From contig NZ_BLAE01000039.1 in the NCBI RefSeq assembly GCF_009687865.1, positions 1-38,929 on the forward strand: DNA of 38,929 nt. Reading direction: 5' to 3'. The first letter of the stretch is position 1. The number at the start of each line of letters is the position of its first letter. The position numbers and the translations under genes are program-made. Source of the stretch: Acrocarpospora macrocephala. GTDB lineage: Bacteria; Actinomycetota; Actinomycetes; Streptosporangiales; Streptosporangiaceae. Of this stretch, positions 16,207 through 24,660 are shown piece after piece. The notes beneath the pieces are model-generated. The model saw nothing but the letters and a program-made list of their open reading frames with translations. It had not been told where the DNA came from and made no database searches.

Positions 16207-16941
16207 GTGGTGCAGCGCCTTCGTGTGCGTTACGCCAAGCGTGGACGGTTGCGCTTCACCAGTCACCGCGACATCTCCCGCGCGCTCGAACGAGCGGTCC
16301 GGCGGGCCGGTATCCCGGTGGCGTACAGCGCGGGGTTCAGTCCACATCCGAAGATCTCTTACGCCGGAGCCGCCCCGACCGGGGTGGCGAGCGAGGCCGA
16401 ATACCTGGAGATCGGGGTGAGCCGCGCGTGTGATCCGCTCCGGCTGCGCGCCGACCTGGACGCCTCGCTTCCGCCGGGCCTGGACGTGCTCGACGTGGTC
16501 GAGGCGCACGCGGGGAGCCTGGCCGACCGGCTGGAGGGGTCGATGTGGGAGGTGCGGCTGACCGGGGTGGACCCGGCCGAGGCCGCATCGGCGGTGACGG
16601 CGTTTCTGGCTGCCGCGCGTGTGGATGTGGAGCGCCTGACCAAGAAAGGCTTGCGTGCGTTCGACGCACGTCAGGCGGTCCAGACCCTCACCGTGGCAGA
16701 GAACGCGGATGGAACGGCAGGTCAGGAGCCGATTCAGTCGTGTGTCATACTTCGCATGGTCGTTCGGCACGAAACTCCTGCCGTCCGGCCCGATGACGTG
16801 CTCATGGGATTGCGTCTCGTGGCAGGCCTCGCGCCGCCGTCACCCCCCGCGGTGACCAGGCTGGCGCAGGGGCCGCTCGACGCGATAACCGGTGAGCCCG
16901 CCGACCCGCTCGAAGCCGACCGGGTTGGTGACCACCTATAG
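16207..16941 (+). CDS. TIGR03936/DUF2344 radical-SAM-associated protein
   Basis: A 244-residue protein matching the DUF2344 family: QRLRVRYAKRGRLRFTSHRD at the N-terminus, then AYSAGFSPHPKISYAGAAPTG and SEAEYLEIG. The family is encoded next to, or fused with, TIGR03960 radical-SAM proteins and has no known activity. The start is uncertain. GTG at 16207 (or 16210) lacks a ribosome binding site, whereas the in-frame CTG at 16171 lies 10 nt after GGAAGGA (16154-16160), and the extra peptide KPVPDGPPPAP looks like the proline-rich N-terminus of relatives. No ATG, GTG or TTG occurs in frame between the upstream stop (16105) and 16207. It is probably transcribed from the A+T-rich gap upstream. Confidence 0.88.
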   Translation: MVQRLRVRYAKRGRLRFTSHRDISRALERAVRRAGIPVAYSAGFSPHPKISYAGAAPTGVASEAEYLEIGVSRACDPLRLRADLDASLPPGLDVLDVVEAHAGSLADRLEGSMWEVRLTGVDPAEAASAVTAFLAAARVDVERLTKKGLRAFDARQAVQTLTVAENADGTAGQEPIQSCVILRMVVRHETPAVRPDDVLMGLRLVAGLAPPSPPAVTRLAQGPLDAITGEPADPLEADRVGDHL

Positions 16942-16993
16942 GACTTGCCGCCGCGGCCCCGTCAGGAGGCCAGGCGGACCGCGAGAGACGAAT

Positions 16994-17026
16994 GCTCCCG
17001 CGCGGCGCGGAAACGCGCCCGGGAGC
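16994..17026 (+). promoter_or_regulatory. Hairpin in the rne leader
   Basis: GCTCCCG (16994-17000) pairs with CGGGAGC (17020-17026). GGCGCG (17004-17009) pairs with CGCGCC (17014-17019) around a GAAA tetraloop, with a 3-nt CGC bulge. It ends 4 nt before the rne ribosome binding site GGGAGAG (17031-17037) and has no T-run, so it looks like a translational or RNase-target element rather than a terminator. Confidence 0.7.
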
Positions 17027-17044
17027 TGACGGGAGAGCGCCCGC

Positions 17045-19873
17045 ATGCTCGACAACGAGCCCACTGTCGGCGATACGACAACAGAGACCACACAACTGAA
17101 CACCGACGAGACCAAGACCGTGCGCCGTCGCGCCAGCCGCCCCGCCGGGCCTCCGCCCGAGCCGGACGACATCCCGACGGCTCCGGCGATCCAGGCCGCC
17201 GCCGCCCAGGCGCTGGCCAGCCCCGCCGTGGGTACGGCTGTCGCCGAGAAGCCCAAGCGCACGCGTACGAGCAGGCGTGCGGTGGCCGAACCGGCGGAAT
17301 CGGCGGCGCCGGCCGAAACGACGGTATCTGCGGAGACGACGGCTGAGGTGGCCGAGGTCGCCGAGAAGCCGAAGCGTGTCACCCGCCGCCGGACGAAGGC
17401 CGCCGATGCGGCTGAGGTCGCTGAGACGTCCGAAGCGGTCGTGGCCGATGTGCCTGTCGCGGCGGAGAAGCCGGCCCGGCGGACCAGGACCCGCAAGAAG
17501 GCCGAGCCCGTCGAGGAGCCCGTGCCTGGAGTCGACGAGGCTGTCGTCGAGGCTGAGATCGACGCGGTCGTCGAATCGGCGGCCGAAGCCCCGGTGAAGC
17601 GTCGCCGTACCCGGAAGAAGGACGACGACGGAGATCATCGTGGGGAACGATCCAGCGCGATGAGCGCCGCCGAGGCCCAGGTGGCCGCCGCGATGCTGCT
17701 GGCCATGCCCGCCGAGGAGCCGCTGGACGACGAGCCCGCCGGGGAGGACCTGGACGAGGATCTGTCCCCGCAGGCGCGGGTCGTGGCCGACCCGTTCGGG
17801 CTGTCGGCCGCCCGGCAGGCCGATGTGCCGTCGGTGACCTTCCAGCCGCCCGCCGCCGTCTTCCAGCCGCTGTTCCAGGCCCCTGACCCGTTCGCGGCCA
17901 AGCAGGTTCCGGTGAAGCAGGCGCCGGTCAAGCCCGCCGTACCGGCCGAACCGGTGGAGGAGCCGGAGCCGGTGACCGCCGAGGCCGAGGAGGCCGAGGA
18001 GAGCGACGAGGAGGCCGGCGAGGACGGTTCCCGCCGCCGGCGTCGCCGCCGGGGCGGCCGTGGCCGCGGCAGGGCCCGCGAGAACGACGAGGCGGGCGAG
18101 GACGAGAGCGGCGAGGAGGAGTCCGCCGAGGAGGAGGACGCGCAGGCCGCGTCCGCCGAGGAGGAGGGCGAGACGACCGGTTCCCGGCGTCGCCGCAGGC
18201 GGCGCAGGCGGGGGACCGACGACGCCGAGCCGATCAGCGACGATCCGCCGAACACGGTGGTCCGGATCCGCGCGCCGCGCGCCGGGCGGACCGCCCTGTC
18301 CACCACCACCTCCGTGGACGAGGTGCAGGGCTTCCGCGGCTCCACCCGCCTGGAGGCGAAGAAGCAGCGCCGCCGCGAGGGCCGCGAGATGGGCCGCCGC
18401 CGCCCGCCGATCATCACCGAGTCGGAGTTCCTGGCCCGGCGCGAGGCCGTCGAGCGGGTCATGGTGGTCCGCAGGCACGGCGGCCGCACCCAGATCGCCG
18501 TGCTGGAGGACGGCGTGCTGGTCGAGCACTACGTGGACCGCGAGGCCAGCCAGTCCTACGTCGGGAACGTGTATCTGGGCAAGGTGCAGAACGTGCTGCC
18601 GTCGATGGAGGCGGCGTTCGTGGACATCGGCAAGGGCCGCAACGCGGTGCTGTACGCCGGTGAGGTGAACTTCGACACCGCCGGTCTGGAAGGGCAGCCG
18701 CGCCGGATCGAGGCCGCGCTCAAGTCGGGCCAGCCGGTGCTGGTGCAGGTCACCAAGGACCCGATGGGCCACAAGGGCGCCCGCCTGACCTCGCAGATCA
18801 GCCTGCCGGGCCGCTACCTCGTCTACGTCCCCGACGGTTCCATGACCGGCATCTCGCGCAAGCTCCCGGACAAGGAGCGCACCCGGCTCAAGCAGATCCT
18901 GCGCAAGGTGATGCCGGAGAACGCGGGCGTGATCGTGCGCACCGCCGCGGAGGGCGCGTCCGAGGACGAGCTGGCCCGGGATGTGGCGCGGCTGTCGGCG
19001 CAGTGGGAGGCGATCCAGCGCAAGGCCAAGTCGGCCAGCCCGCCGGAGCTGCTGTCCGGCGAGCCCGACCTGACCGTGCGCGTGGTCCGGGACGTGTTCA
19101 ACGAGGACTTCGCCTCGCTGGTGGTCTCCGGCGAGGAGGTCTGGGCGGACGTGGAGGACTATGTCAGCCATGTCGCCCCGCACTTGGCCGAGCGGCTGTC
19201 CCGCTGGGACGAGCCCGGTGACGTGTTCGCCGCCTACCGGGTGGACGAGCAGATCTCCAAGGCGATGGAGCGCAAGGTCTGGCTGCCGTCCGGCGGCTCG
19301 CTGGTGATCGACAGGACCGAGGCGATGACCGTCGTCGACGTCAACACCGGCAAGTTCACCGGCCACGGCGGCAACCTGGAGGAGACCGTCACCAGGAACA
19401 ACCTGGAGGCGGCCGAGGAGATCGTGCGCCAGCTCCGGCTGCGGGACGTCGGCGGCATCATTGTCATCGACTTCATCGACATGGTGCTGGAGAGCAACCG
19501 CGACCTGGTGCTGCGGCGGCTGCTGGAGTGCCTGGCCCGGGACCGGACCAAGCACCAGGTGGCCGAGGTCACCTCGCTCGGCCTGGTGCAGATGACCCGC
19601 AAGCGGGTCGGCCAGGGCCTGCTTGAGGCGTTCTCCACGCCCTGCGACTGCTGTCACGGCCGCGGCCTGATCGTCTCGACCGAGCCGGTCGAGGCCAAGC
19701 CGGAGCCGCGTGGCACGCAGGGCAAGATGGCCATCGAGAAGGCGGTCGCCGACAAGCTCGGCGACGGCTCGGCGGTCGCGGCCGACGACGGCCGGGACAG
19801 CGTGACCGACAGTTTCGACGAGGGACAGCCGCGAGGGAGGCGACGCTCCCGGCGGTCCAGATCGGCCGATTAA
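17045..19873 (+). CDS. rne: Ribonuclease E/G
   Basis: Endoribonuclease that starts mRNA decay and processes rRNA and tRNA. The 942 residues begin with a long disordered arm (1 to about 470) made of alternating acidic stretches and basic clusters (RTRTSRR, RVTRRRT, RRTRTRKK, two runs of seven or more arginines). The S1 RNA-binding domain follows near 500 (SYVGNVYLGKVQNVLPSM). The DNase-I-like catalytic domain carries VDVNTGK (D765) and IDFIDM (D809), aligning with E. coli D303 and D346, and the zinc-link is CDCC (867-870). The tail is basic. Actinobacterial RNase E is usually about this long. ATG at 17045 follows GGGAGAG, and a stable hairpin precedes it. Confidence 0.97.
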   Translation: MLDNEPTVGDTTTETTQLNTDETKTVRRRASRPAGPPPEPDDIPTAPAIQAAAAQALASPAVGTAVAEKPKRTRTSRRAVAEPAESAAPAETTVSAETTAEVAEVAEKPKRVTRRRTKAADAAEVAETSEAVVADVPVAAEKPARRTRTRKKAEPVEEPVPGVDEAVVEAEIDAVVESAAEAPVKRRRTRKKDDDGDHRGERSSAMSAAEAQVAAAMLLAMPAEEPLDDEPAGEDLDEDLSPQARVVADPFGLSAARQADVPSVTFQPPAAVFQPLFQAPDPFAAKQVPVKQAPVKPAVPAEPVEEPEPVTAEAEEAEESDEEAGEDGSRRRRRRRGGRGRGRARENDEAGEDESGEEESAEEEDAQAASAEEEGETTGSRRRRRRRRRGTDDAEPISDDPPNTVVRIRAPRAGRTALSTTTSVDEVQGFRGSTRLEAKKQRRREGREMGRRRPPIITESEFLARREAVERVMVVRRHGGRTQIAVLEDGVLVEHYVDREASQSYVGNVYLGKVQNVLPSMEAAFVDIGKGRNAVLYAGEVNFDTAGLEGQPRRIEAALKSGQPVLVQVTKDPMGHKGARLTSQISLPGRYLVYVPDGSMTGISRKLPDKERTRLKQILRKVMPENAGVIVRTAAEGASEDELARDVARLSAQWEAIQRKAKSASPPELLSGEPDLTVRVVRDVFNEDFASLVVSGEEVWADVEDYVSHVAPHLAERLSRWDEPGDVFAAYRVDEQISKAMERKVWLPSGGSLVIDRTEAMTVVDVNTGKFTGHGGNLEETVTRNNLEAAEEIVRQLRLRDVGGIIVIDFIDMVLESNRDLVLRRLLECLARDRTKHQVAEVTSLGLVQMTRKRVGQGLLEAFSTPCDCCHGRGLIVSTEPVEAKPEPRGTQGKMAIEKAVADKLGDGSAVAADDGRDSVTDSFDEGQPRGRRRSRRSRSAD

Positions 19874-19904
19874 ACAGACTTCCTAGCTCCGGTGTTCCGC
19901 CCGG

Positions 19905-19935
19905 TTCGACCTCGGTCCCGTTAATCCGGTACTCT
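19905..19935 (+). promoter_or_regulatory. Probable promoter of rplU-rpmA
   Basis: A -35-like TTCGAC (19905-19910) and a -10 TACTCT (19930-19935) with a 19-bp spacer. This predicts a leader of about 115 nt before rplU, long enough for feedback control, but I see no recognised L21 leader fold. Confidence 0.45.
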
Positions 19936-20055
19936 AGTCAATCGGTGCGCCTGGTGGCGTGCCTGGCTTCGCGCGCTCCCCTGGTCCGCCGGCAAAACGT
20001 ATCCAGCGATCGGGTGTCGGGGCGCAGCATCCAGTAGACAAGAAGGGTTTCCGCG

Positions 20056-20370
20056 GTGTACGCGATCGTTCGTTGCGGCGGCAGGCAGCAGAAGGTCTCC
20101 GTAGGAGACGTCATCGAAGTGGACACGGTCCCAGGTGAGATCGGTTCCACGTTTGCGCTGCCGGCGATTCTCGTCGTCAACGACGGCGATGTCACCACCG
20201 ACCCGGCCGTGCTCGGCAAGTTCCAGGTGACCGCCGAGATTCTCGGCGAGACCAAGGGTCCCAAGATCCGCATCCTCAAGTACAAGAACAAGACCGGTTA
20301 CAAGAAGCGCCAGGGGCACCGCCAGCGGTACACCCAGGTGAAGGTCACCGGCATCAACCCTGGGAAGTAG
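20056..20370 (+). CDS. rplU: 50S ribosomal protein L21
   Basis: A 104-residue protein of standard L21 length that binds 23S rRNA in the large subunit. Diagnostic segments are [17 protein letters not shown] and the C-terminal [21 protein letters not shown] at 20056 follows GAAGGG (20042-20047). It is separated from rne by 182 bp and from rpmA by 6 bp, so rplU and rpmA form a unit. Confidence 0.99.
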   Translation: MYAIVRCGGRQQKVSVGDVIEVDTVPGEIGSTFALPAILVVNDGDVTTDPAVLGKFQVTAEILGETKGPKIRILKYKNKTGYKKRQGHRQRYTQVKVTGINPGK

Positions 20371-20376
20371 GGAGTC

Positions 20377-20634
20377 ATGGCACACAAGAAGGGCGCCTCG
20401 TCCACCCGGAACGGCCGCGACTCCAACGCCCAGCGGCTCGGAGTCAAGCGTTTCGGCGGGCAGCTCGTGAACGCCGGTGAGATCATCATCCGGCAGCGCG
20501 GCACCCACCACCACCCGGGCGACAACGTCGGCCGCGGCGGCGACGACACGCTGTTCGCGCTGGTCGCGGGCCACGTGCAGTTCGGCCGCAAGCGCGGTCG
20601 CCGCGCAGTGAGCATCATCCCGGTGGCGGAGTAA
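20377..20634 (+). CDS. rpmA: 50S ribosomal protein L27
   Basis: An 85-residue L27, which reaches the peptidyl-transferase centre with its N-terminus. It begins [16 protein letters not shown] with no N-terminal pro-sequence of the Firmicutes type. The motif [20 protein letters not shown] is typical. ATG at 20377 follows GGGAG in the rplU tail, 6 nt after the rplU stop. Two hairpins lie downstream. Confidence 0.99.
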   Translation: MAHKKGASSTRNGRDSNAQRLGVKRFGGQLVNAGEIIIRQRGTHHHPGDNVGRGGDDTLFALVAGHVQFGRKRGRRAVSIIPVAE

Positions 20635-20647
20635 ATCCCGCAAAATT

Positions 20648-20723
20648 AACGAGAAGCCGGGGTCTGGACGATCCGGCGGTGAACGCCTAGGTCGGCGGCT
20701 GTCCAGCGGACGGGTTTCTCGTT
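20648..20723 (+). promoter_or_regulatory. Long structured RNA between rpmA and obg
   Basis: AACGAGAA (20648-20655) pairs with TTCTCGTT (20716-20723) and CTGGAC (20664-20669) with GTCCAG (20701-20706) on the same axis. A small inner hairpin GGCG/CGCC lies at 20675-20687. The collinear arms suggest a deliberate folded RNA, possibly an attenuator. Confidence 0.65.
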
Positions 20724-20735
20724 GATACCGGAAGG

Positions 20736-20766
20736 CGAGGCGGGTCGGTGAGTCCGATCCGCCTCG
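20736..20766 (+). terminator. Terminator-like hairpin upstream of obg
   Basis: CGAGGCGG (20736-20743) pairs with CCGCCTCG (20759-20766), with inner pairs TCGG/CCGA, and TTTCGTTTCTT follows. It is either the rplU-rpmA terminator or an attenuator for obg, whose ribosome binding site starts 11 nt later. Confidence 0.8.
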
Positions 20767-20791
20767 TTTCGTTTCTTAGGGGAAGCAGGCT

Positions 20792-22141
20792 ATGGCTGAT
20801 TTCGTCGACAACGTCATCTTGCACATCAAGGCGGGTGACGGCGGCAACGGCTGCGCTTCCGTGCACCGGGAGAAGTTCAAGCCGCTGGGCGGCCCCGACG
20901 GGGGCAACGGCGGCCCGGGCGGCAACGTGATCCTGGAGGTGGACGCCAACACCTCGACGTTGCTGGAATACCACCACCGGCCGCACCGCAAGGCGGGCAA
21001 CGGGAAGCAGGGCTCGGGTTCGAACCGGGACGGCGCGCGCGGCGAGGACGTGATCCTCCCGGTCCCCAACGGCACTGTGGTGAAAAACGCGGAAACGGGA
21101 GAGGTGCTGGTCGATCTGATCGGCGTCGGGACCCGGTACGTGGCCGCGCAGGGCGGTTTCGGGGGGCTCGGGAACGCGGCGCTGGCCACCTCCAAGCGCA
21201 AGGCGCCCGGATTCGCGCTGCTGGGCGAGGCCGGCGATGTCGCCGACATCACCCTGGAGCTGAAGACCGTCGCGGACGTCGCGCTGGTCGGCTTCCCGAA
21301 CGCCGGCAAGTCCTCGCTGATCGCGGCGTTGTCGGCCGCCCGGCCGAAGATCGCGAACTATCCGTTCACGACGTTGATCCCGAACCTGGGCGTGGTCACG
21401 GCGGGCGAGGTCATCTACACGGTGGCCGACGTTCCGGGGCTTATCCCTGGCGCCTCCGAGGGCAAGGGGCTCGGCCACGAGTTCTTGCGGCACGTGGAGC
21501 GCTGCTCCACGATCGTGCACGTGCTGGACTGCGCGACCCTGGACCCCGGGCGTGATCCTGTCACTGACTTCGAGGTCATCGAGGCGGAGCTGGCGGCCTA
21601 CGGCTCGCTGCAGGACCGGCCGCGCATGGTCGTGCTCAACAAGGTGGACGTGCCCGACGCGCGCGAGCTCGCCGATCTGGTCAAGCCGCTGCTGGCCGAG
21701 CGCGGGCTGCGGGTGTTCGAGATCTCCGCCGCGTCCCACGAAGGGCTCACCCCCTTGGCGTACGCGATGGGGGAGATGGTGGCGCGGGCCCGCGCCGAGA
21801 AGCCGGTGGAGGAACCCACCCGGCTGGTCATCCGGCCCAAGCAACTCGGCGAGACCGGGTTCACGCTGCGCCGGGTCAACGAGACCACCTTCCAGCTCAC
21901 CGGCGAGAAGCCGGAACGCTGGATCCGGCAGACCGACTTCACCAACGACGAGGCCGTCGGCTACCTGGCGGACCGGCTGGAGCGGCTCGGCGTGGAGGAA
22001 GCGCTCATCGAGGCGGGCGCCGACGTGGGCGTGGAGGTCGTGATCGGCTCCATGGAGAACGGCTATATCTTCGACTGGCGGCCCTCCGAGGCCGCCCAGA
22101 CCCGCATCGGTGGCCCCAGAGGCTCCGACAGCAGACTGTAA
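20792..22141 (+). CDS. obg: Obg/CgtA ribosome-associated GTPase
   Basis: Obg binds GTP and assists 50S assembly, linking growth to ppGpp and, in Streptomyces, sporulation. The 449 residues comprise the glycine-rich Obg domain (1 to about 158: [25 protein letters not shown]), the G domain with G1 [10 protein letters not shown]2 NYPFTTL, G3 DVPGLI and G4 NKVD, and a C-terminal OCT domain (about 345-425, [17 protein letters not shown]). A basic tail follows. ATG at 20792 follows AGGGGAAG (20779-20786). A terminator-like hairpin precedes the gene. proB starts 9 nt after it, so the two are probably co-transcribed. Confidence 0.98.
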   Translation: MADFVDNVILHIKAGDGGNGCASVHREKFKPLGGPDGGNGGPGGNVILEVDANTSTLLEYHHRPHRKAGNGKQGSGSNRDGARGEDVILPVPNGTVVKNAETGEVLVDLIGVGTRYVAAQGGFGGLGNAALATSKRKAPGFALLGEAGDVADITLELKTVADVALVGFPNAGKSSLIAALSAARPKIANYPFTTLIPNLGVVTAGEVIYTVADVPGLIPGASEGKGLGHEFLRHVERCSTIVHVLDCATLDPGRDPVTDFEVIEAELAAYGSLQDRPRMVVLNKVDVPDARELADLVKPLLAERGLRVFEISAASHEGLTPLAYAMGEMVARARAEKPVEEPTRLVIRPKQLGETGFTLRRVNETTFQLTGEKPERWIRQTDFTNDEAVGYLADRLERLGVEEALIEAGADVGVEVVIGSMENGYIFDWRPSEAAQTRIGGPRGSDSRL

Positions 22142-22150
22142 AGGAGTCTT

Positions 22151-23272
22151 GTGGCCAGGGAGAGGGTCCGCGACGCGGCTCGCATGGTGGTCAAGGTGGG
22201 GTCCTCCTCGCTGACCACCCCGCAGGGCATGATCGACGTCGACCGGGTGGACGCCCTGGTCGACGTGCTCGCCGCCCGCCGCCAGACGGGCACGCAGGTC
22301 GTCCTGGTCTCCTCCGGCGCGATCGCGGCCGGGCTCGGCCCGCTCGGCCTGCGGGCCAGGCCCAAGGACCTGGCCACCCAGCAGGCCGCCGCCTCGGTCG
22401 GCCAGGGCGTCCTGATCGCCCGCTACACCTCCTCCTTCGCGCGGTACGGCTTGCGCGTCGGCCAGGTCCTGCTCACCGCCGACGACATGATGCGCCGCTC
22501 GCACCACCGCAACGCCCAGCGCACCCTGGCCCGGCTGCTCGAACTCGGCATCGTGCCGGTGGTCAACGAGAACGACACGGTGGCCACCGACGAGATCAGG
22601 TTCGGCGACAACGACCGGCTCGCCGCCCTGGTCGCGCACCTGACCCACGCCGACGCCATGGTGCTGCTCTCCGACGTGGACGCGCTCTACGACGGCGACC
22701 CGCGCAAGGCCGGTTCGGCCAGGATCGCCGATGTGCGCGGCCCGGAGGACCTGGACGGGGTCGAACTGGGCAGCGGCGGCAGCGTCGGCACCGGCGGCAT
22801 GGTCACCAAGGTGCAGGCCGCCAAGATCGCCACCGGTGCGGGCGTCCCGGTGGTGCTCACCGCCGCCGCGCACGCCGCGCAGGCGCTGGCCGGGGCGGAC
22901 GTCGGCACCTACTTCCATCCGGGCGGGCGGCATCCGGGCACCCGCCTGCTCTGGCTGGCGCACGCCGCCACCGGCCGGGGGCGGCTGCACCTGGACACCG
23001 GCGCGGTGGCCGCCGTCGTCGAGCGCCGCATGTCGCTGCTGCCCGCCGGGGTGCTGAAGGTCGAGGGCGACTTCGCCGCCGGCGACCCGGTCGACCTGTA
23101 CGGCCCGCACGGCCATCCGGTGGCCCGGGGCCTGGTCAACTTCGACGCCGCGGAGATCCCCGACCTGCTCGGCCGTTCCACCCGCGAGCTGGCCAGCGCG
23201 CTCGGCCCGGAATACGAGCGCGAGCTGATCCACCGCGACGACATCGTCATACTCGAGCCGCACGTCCCTTGA
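22151..23272 (+). CDS. proB: Glutamate 5-kinase
   Basis: First enzyme of proline synthesis: phosphorylates glutamate to gamma-glutamyl phosphate and is usually inhibited by proline. The 373 residues hold an amino-acid kinase domain (VVKVGSSSLT, SSGAIAAG, NENDTVATDEIRFGDND, GTGGMVTKVQAA) and a C-terminal PUA domain (from about 285, GRLHLDTGAV). GTG at 22151 follows AAGGAG (22141-22146), which overlaps the obg stop. proA follows 15 nt downstream. Confidence 0.98.
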   Translation: MARERVRDAARMVVKVGSSSLTTPQGMIDVDRVDALVDVLAARRQTGTQVVLVSSGAIAAGLGPLGLRARPKDLATQQAAASVGQGVLIARYTSSFARYGLRVGQVLLTADDMMRRSHHRNAQRTLARLLELGIVPVVNENDTVATDEIRFGDNDRLAALVAHLTHADAMVLLSDVDALYDGDPRKAGSARIADVRGPEDLDGVELGSGGSVGTGGMVTKVQAAKIATGAGVPVVLTAAAHAAQALAGADVGTYFHPGGRHPGTRLLWLAHAATGRGRLHLDTGAVAAVVERRMSLLPAGVLKVEGDFAAGDPVDLYGPHGHPVARGLVNFDAAEIPDLLGRSTRELASALGPEYERELIHRDDIVILEPHVP

Positions 23273-23287
23273 CGGAGGTATTCCGCG

Positions 23288-24535
23288 ATGAGTGAGTTTC
23301 TGAAGGTCGCCCACGCGGCGAAGGACGCCGCCCAGTTGCTGGCTCCGCTCCCGCGCGCCCCGAAGGACCGCGCCCTGCGCGCCATCGCGGACGCCCTGGT
23401 GGCCAGGGCCGATGAGATCGTCGTCGCGAATGCCGAGGATGTGGCCAAGGCGCGCGAGGGTGGCACCTCGGAGGCGATGATCGACCGGCTGCGGCTGGAC
23501 GTGGCCCGGGTGGAGAAGATCGCGGGCGCGGTCCGCGAGGTGGCCGATCTGCCGGATCCGGTGGGTGAGGTGGTGCGCGGGAGCACCCTGCCCAACGGGC
23601 TCGAGCTGCGGCAGGTGCGGGTGCCGCTGGGCGTGATCGGGATCATCTACGAGGGCCGTCCGAACGTGACCGTGGACGCGGCGGCGCTCTGCCTGAAGAG
23701 CGGCAACGCGGTGCTGCTGCGAGGGTCCTCCAGCGCCTACGCGTCCAACACGGTCCTGGTGCGGATCATGCAGGAGGCGCTGGCGGAGACCGAGGTGCCC
23801 GCCGGGGCCGTGCAGCTGGTGCCCGGTCTGACCCGGGATTCGGTCAAGGAGCTGATGCGGGCGCGCGGCCTGGTGGACGTGCTCATCCCGCGCGGCGGGG
23901 CGTCCCTGATCAACAGCGTGGTGGAGGAGTCCACGGTTCCGGTGATCGAGACCGGCGTCGGGACCTGTCACGTCTACGTGGACGCCGACGCCGACCAGGA
24001 GATGGCGCTGTCGATCCTGGTCAACGCGAAGGCGCAGCGCCCGTCGGTCTGCAACGCGGCCGAGACCTTCCTCGTGCACGCCGCCATCGCCGAGGAGTTC
24101 GTGCCCAAGGCGCTGGCCGCGCTGAAGAGCGCGGGCGTCACCGTCCATGGAGACCCGGCCGTCGCCGCCTACAGCCCCGACGTGGTGCCGGCCACGGAAG
24201 ACGACTTCTACGCCGAATACCTGTCCCTCGACATCGCCGCGGCCGTGGTCGCTTCCCTGGACGAGGCCGTCGCCCACATCCGCCTCTACGGCTCCGCGCA
24301 CACCGACGCCATCATCACCCGCTCCCAGCCGGCCGCCCGCCGCTTCATCGCCCTGGTCGACTCCGCGGCGGTCGCCGTCAACGCCTCCACCCGCTTCACC
24401 GACGGCGGCGAGTTCGGCTTCGGCGCCGAAATCGGCATCTCCACCCAAAAGCTCCACTCCCGGGGCCCGATGGGCCTGCCCGAACTCACCTCCACCAAGT
24501 GGATCTACACGGGCGACGGCCACATCAGGACGTAG
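23288..24535 (+). CDS. proA: Gamma-glutamyl phosphate reductase
   Basis: Second step of proline synthesis: NADPH-dependent reduction of glutamyl phosphate to glutamate semialdehyde. The 415-residue protein shows the aldehyde-dehydrogenase fold with [18 protein letters not shown], the active-site cysteine in [10 protein letters not shown] (C255) and the C-terminal [22 protein letters not shown] at 23288 follows ACGGAGGT (23272-23279). It forms an operon with proB. The C-terminal third is markedly C-rich on the coding strand compared with the rest. Confidence 0.98.
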   Translation: MSEFLKVAHAAKDAAQLLAPLPRAPKDRALRAIADALVARADEIVVANAEDVAKAREGGTSEAMIDRLRLDVARVEKIAGAVREVADLPDPVGEVVRGSTLPNGLELRQVRVPLGVIGIIYEGRPNVTVDAAALCLKSGNAVLLRGSSSAYASNTVLVRIMQEALAETEVPAGAVQLVPGLTRDSVKELMRARGLVDVLIPRGGASLINSVVEESTVPVIETGVGTCHVYVDADADQEMALSILVNAKAQRPSVCNAAETFLVHAAIAEEFVPKALAALKSAGVTVHGDPAVAAYSPDVVPATEDDFYAEYLSLDIAAAVVASLDEAVAHIRLYGSAHTDAIITRSQPAARRFIALVDSAAVAVNASTRFTDGGEFGFGAEIGISTQKLHSRGPMGLPELTSTKWIYTGDGHIRT

Positions 24536-24660
24536 CCGAAGCAGCCACCGGAGCATTCGCGGGAAAGCCATGCCCGCCATGCTGCCAACGCCCACTGACA
24601 GAACAGCCGCCCAGCAGGCACTCACCGGCAGAAGGCTGGAGTCACTGGTCTTCGGCGTTT

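Noticed and set aside
16802-19657. Very long antisense frame (951 codons) opposite rne
   Set aside because: High-G+C codon bias creates such frames opposite real genes; rne is unambiguous on the other strand.
20687-24625. Antisense frame of 1312 codons opposite obg, proB and proA
   Set aside because: It spans three certain genes and encodes low-complexity His/Arg/Gly-rich sequence without motifs.
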